Positions 60,853 through 64,000 of a stretch of 64,000 bases of DNA are shown piece by piece. The stretch comes from Ciona savignyi (taxonomy: Eukaryota > Chordata > Ascidiacea > Phlebobranchia > Cionidae): positions 211,947 to 275,946 of the forward strand of contig CH002773.1 in NCBI GenBank assembly GCA_000149265.1, read 5' to 3'. A program made the translations under genes and the position numbers. Below the pieces are notes generated by a model. It had not been told where the DNA came from and did not search any database. It saw nothing but the letters and a program-made list of their open reading frames with translations. Every line of letters begins with the position of its first letter. Position 1 is the stretch's first letter.

Positions 60853-62187
60853 ATGAAAATCGGAACATACCACTCAAAATTGAAATCGGAAAAGAACAAC
60901 AGTAAAAGAAAAATAACTTGGATTGAAAAAATATATCCAGACCAGAAACACACACTTTGCCTTCGCAACGAACAAATTTATATACCAACAATCCCGCAAA
61001 TGTTTAAAACAATGCAAGAACAACTACATGCGGGAAAGGGAGCAAAAGTATTATAGCACGAGTTACAAAATATACAAGATCCAATTGGGAGTCCAACAAA
61101 ATTACAACAACTCCACTCCATAAAATACAAAAACTAAGTGACAGCAATCAAATTAAAACTGGTGTTATCCCAACGAACTTTTGGAGGTAATAAATATGGC
61201 ACCGACACATTAATTTGTTCAGAGGGTCATACACGGGAAAGGCCAACCGGTCTCAATTGTCTTGTACACCGAGGAACAACTTCAGGATGTTTAAAGATTT
61301 TGTTGTACAGGCTTATCTGTCTTTACAGCAGACAAAACGTTTAATTTAAGAAAAATTCATGTAACAGTGACCACCTATAAAAATTTAAGCTTGATACGGT
61401 CAACCACCGGAGGAAATCCAATATTTTTGGGGCCATTGTTCCTACACAAGTCCGACTTCAAAACGTATTCTGACATTTTTGGACATATTAGCACCGTGTT
61501 AAATGGATCGTTTACATAATTAATATTCGGATGCGATGACGAGCAGGCTCTCCACAAAGCTGTGTTACATGCGTTTTTCGGTTGCAAATTGGTGCTGTGC
61601 AGCAAGCACTTGCGAGAAAATATTATCCGTCATTTAGCAAAGTTTGAAATGGATCAATGGGAAAAGCAACACATACATAAATGTTTTTGTTAAATGTTGC
61701 ATTCTAAAAATAACCTGGATTATAAAAGATTTTCAACACTACTGCACACAAGAATGGCTAGAAGCTAAATCGTACCTTTTTCATCAATTTCTTCCATATT
61801 AGAAAATTTGTGTGGGATTTGTTAAAACGATCTGGACAAACAACAATACGGAGTCTATGAACCACGTTCTTAGAGTTAAAATAGAATGGAAACAGAAAAA
61901 AACTGCCACAACTAATCGAGATTTTATACAAAACCGTGACATCGCAATATACAAAAGCCAAAAAATCTTTACTGCAACTTGGGTCGTTTAAACTTGCAGA
62001 TGGTTACAAAGACTTTCAAATGTCTATTCATGAGTGGCAGACAAAAACGGAGACCGAAAAACAACGGCACTTTAAAAAGTTTATGCTTCAAAAGCATAAA
62101 AATAAAGAAATTAAAACCACATGTACTTCAACGGGTGGTGAACTTACCACTACAGCGCCACCGTCTACTGCAGGCAAAAAAATTTGA
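60853..62187 (+). pseudogene. decayed MULE-type transposase
   Basis: Pieces in changing frames follow the order of animal MULE transposases. HVTVTTYKNLSLIRSTTGGN and PIFLGPLFLHKSDFKTYSDI (61,353-61,490) precede CDDEQALHKAVLHAFFGC (61,530-61,590), then KHLREN, then a TNNNTESMNHVL block (about 61,840-61,880). The open frame 61,936-62,187 (KKSLLQLGSFKLADGYKDFQ…) closes it. An upstream frame at 60,853-61,056 may be an N-terminal part. At least two frameshifts and several stops are present. Assignment is from remembered family motifs. Confidence 0.72.
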
Positions 62188-63149
62188 CAAAAACAGCGAG
62201 CGCGACCACACCGCGTTAAAAAATGTAATATTGTTTTGCTGCGTGTTGCTTAGGCTTCATAGGCCCACATTGGATTGGATCATTTCAATGTTATTCTTTT
62301 TCGTTTCACATGTTGTTTTACGTTTCGTTTCTTTTAAATGTTAAACTATGTTTTCGTTTTCGTACATATACTACGAAACGTTGGTGTCGTCTGGAATTGT
62401 TTTCACATTCTTTTTGTTCAAATAAAACTGCAGTACAACCTTTAATGTATTTAATAAGTTTTTACCGAAAAATAGCAAACCAACGATTCGTCGTTGCTAT
62501 TTTCGTTCTCCAGTGCCACCTACCGACATTTCTTCCAAGATTACCGAGATCGAGTGATATACAGAGACGAGTAACAAAAATAACAAAACAAAAGTTATTC
62601 TTAATTACTTGACAGAATTACTTGATTCAATATGAAGGTTTATAATGACATAACTGGTAAATTAATTGGGCTATAAAGGACGGCTAATACTACGACCGTT
62701 TAAAGTGCGACCAAAAGCGACGTATGTATATTAAGATGGGGGTTTAGTCCATTTCAACCAAGCGTTGCAGCCATTCCGCGGTCTTATCGGACGGAAACAC
62801 CAGCAGGTCTTTGACACCCGTGGGCAGAGAGCCCTTCAATGAAACAATATGTAACCTTTGGACATGTATGTGCCATAATTAAGGCCGTACCCGTTTGTTT
62901 CATTCATTCTATCCGACAAAAGAAGATAAAACAATATATTAACAGTCGTTAAAACACGTTGGTGTTAAAACATACGATTTACTCATGTATATATCCCGGT
63001 GGGTGGGATAACGAGGGGCATTATCTTACGGGTCGTTAGATTACCTCGTGTCCATCGTCTCGTTACCGAAACTATTGCGGTGTATTTGTATATGATTAAG
63101 AGACATTGCTACTGTTTTTACTTCAACCCCAAAAAACTTGGTTCATGGG

Positions 63150-63420
63150 ATGTCCGCTAGGCTTGGACATTCATGTTTTATCCCGTGGATGAGAAAACGC
63201 AGGAGAGTTATCATGCGGGCAATCGTTATAGATTACCTAGTGCCCACCGCTGGGTTACCAATAGCTATTGCAGTCAGTGTGTTATCTATGTTTGAGACGT
63301 TTCTTCAATTTATCCATGATGTAGTCTTATTAATCCACTGGATTTAGGCAATGCCCGCTAAGTGCGAGTGAGTACACTACCGTCGAGCCAGAGGATAGTT
63401 TGTCTAAAACCGAGTGATCT
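63150..63420. repeat. SINE-like repeat copy inside the MULE element
   Basis: 'cattcatgttttatcccgtg', 'agtgcccaccgctgggttac' and 'ggcaatgcccgctaagtgcg' are the family blocks seen at 1-60, 18,945-19,040 and 20,080-20,180. Confidence 0.55.
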
Positions 63421-63736
63421 ATCCTGCCAGACTTGTTTGTGACTGCTTTCGAATTCGCGACCTTTTGGACGACGCAACCACTCCTTAACTTATTATGCAA
63501 TGCAGTAAAGGCTAACACACTATCAACACATGCACACCACAAATAAAATCCCTGTTACGATCAGATTGATGCCATGCCGTATTTTAATTAGCCTCTGTTG
63601 CGGAAACCGCGCTACAAGCGATTGGTCTAAGCGCTCCTAGGGCTCCAAACATGCAATCCATGCGTTCCAAGCGCTCAAAGCGATCCTGTAGTATTTAGAG
63701 GTACCGAGAAGAAAGTCCTTATTGCTAAAAAAATTT

Positions 63737-63927
63737 TTAATGTGTGTTTGTGGTGTATTTATTTATAACTTTTCTTAATAAATTTAAATGCTTCTTTCTG
63801 CAGTCCTTTGGTTTAAAATCATTGGCATGGGGAATGAGTTTTTCTTGCGTTTCACGCAGCGACATGTGTAGGAAATCCTCAGATAGCTGAGCAACTTCAT
63901 GTACGATTTCATCTGATAACACATGTC
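63737..63927 (-). CDS. terminal exon of an unidentified gene
   Basis: On -, a good acceptor TTTTAATACAG (63,938-63,928) is followed by an open frame GHVLSDEIVHEVAQLSEDFL, then HMSLRETQEKLIPHANDF, and a basic end KHLNLLRKVINKYTTNTH-stop. It is charged and helical. The rest of the gene would lie past the window's right edge. No family was recognised. The MULE element inserted about 20 bp downstream of its stop. Confidence 0.5.
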
Positions 63928-64000
63928 CTGTATTAAAATCATATTGTACTGTTGTCAGACCATACTAATACTGTTTAAAACTTCACACAACGAACTACTT

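Larger units (their letters stand above)
60626..63706 (+). mobile_element. MULE (Mutator-like) transposon, 3,081 bp, with 9-bp duplications
   Basis: It starts GGGTGCCTCTAAATACTACA and ends …TATTTAGAGGTACCG. It is flanked by perfect 9-bp repeats AGAAGAAAG (60,617-60,625 and 63,707-63,715). The termini equal those of the 210-218 bp MITEs at 1,048 and 34,438. The interior holds a decayed transposase, so this is the likely parental type. A SINE-like repeat has inserted near its right side (63,150-63,420). The target site lies beside an unidentified terminal exon. Confidence 0.9.

Noticed and set aside
1-64000. tRNA, rRNA or CRISPR arrays
   Set aside because: No cloverleaf with A and B boxes was convincingly seen by eye, no rRNA sequence, and no short regularly spaced direct repeats of CRISPR type; a tRNA scan could still find a degenerate one in the SINE-like repeats.

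Overview
The window looks like nuclear DNA of a tunicate, most likely Ciona (intestinalis/robusta type). It is AT-rich, compact, and has short introns in animal-type genes. It carries single-copy housekeeping genes (CDK7, FIS1, a NEK kinase, COMMD3, ATG12), an NLR with an NACHT domain and class-A-like leucine-rich-repeat exons, a secreted fibrinogen-domain protein, and typical invertebrate transposons. The species is inferred from gene style, not from a database match.

Layout. Positions 1-13.3 kb hold the housekeeping cluster: CDK7, FIS1 and an 11-exon NEK kinase on +, converging with ATG12 and COMMD3 on -. Positions 15.6-30.7 kb hold one large NLR locus. It has a phase-consistent chain of upstream exons (15.6-23.4 kb), an alternative short first exon (25.38 kb), one large NACHT exon, five LRR exons and a probable last exon. 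Its introns carry two hAT insertions plus a nested hAT MITE, a 2.3 kb TTAA-flanked Kolobok-like element and a tandem array of about 335 bp units. Positions 31.7-34.9 kb hold a decayed L1-like reverse transcriptase between inverted repeats, and a 218 bp MULE-type MITE. Positions 37.0-38.5 kb hold an intact 7-exon secreted protein of 324 aa with an H-type-lectin-like domain followed by a fibrinogen C-terminal domain.

Positions 39,525-49,097 are a 9.6 kb PIF/Harbinger element. It has TAA target duplications, and an uninterrupted copy of its target repeat lies at 35.5 kb. It contains a MADF-BESS gene and the DDE transposase, plus a P-element-type transposase tail. Its transposase is split by a second Kolobok-like element (42,287-44,631) whose very long inverted repeats enclose two convergent small genes: a THAP-domain protein and a protein with the cysteine pattern of the P2X7 C-terminal 'ballast' domain.

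Positions 50.6-55.2 kb are a large imperfect palindrome. Each arm carries one copy of a small two-exon gene coding for a signal peptide, a cationic amphipathic core and an acidic tail, the architecture of tunicate antimicrobial-peptide precursors. The spacer holds a Tigger-like MITE. The rest (49.6-50.3 and 55.7-64 kb) is retroelement debris (BEL/Pao, Ty3/Gypsy, LINE), a complete 3.1 kb MULE element with 9-bp target duplications and a decayed transposase that appears to be the parent of the small MITEs, and one unidentified terminal exon.

The candidates for something undescribed are the palindromic peptide-gene pair, the THAP plus P2X7-like two-gene Kolobok element, and the NLR with two possible amino termini. 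The NLR, the lectin-fibrinogen protein and the peptide pair are all plausibly immune and lie within 40 kb. That they form one system is only an inference.
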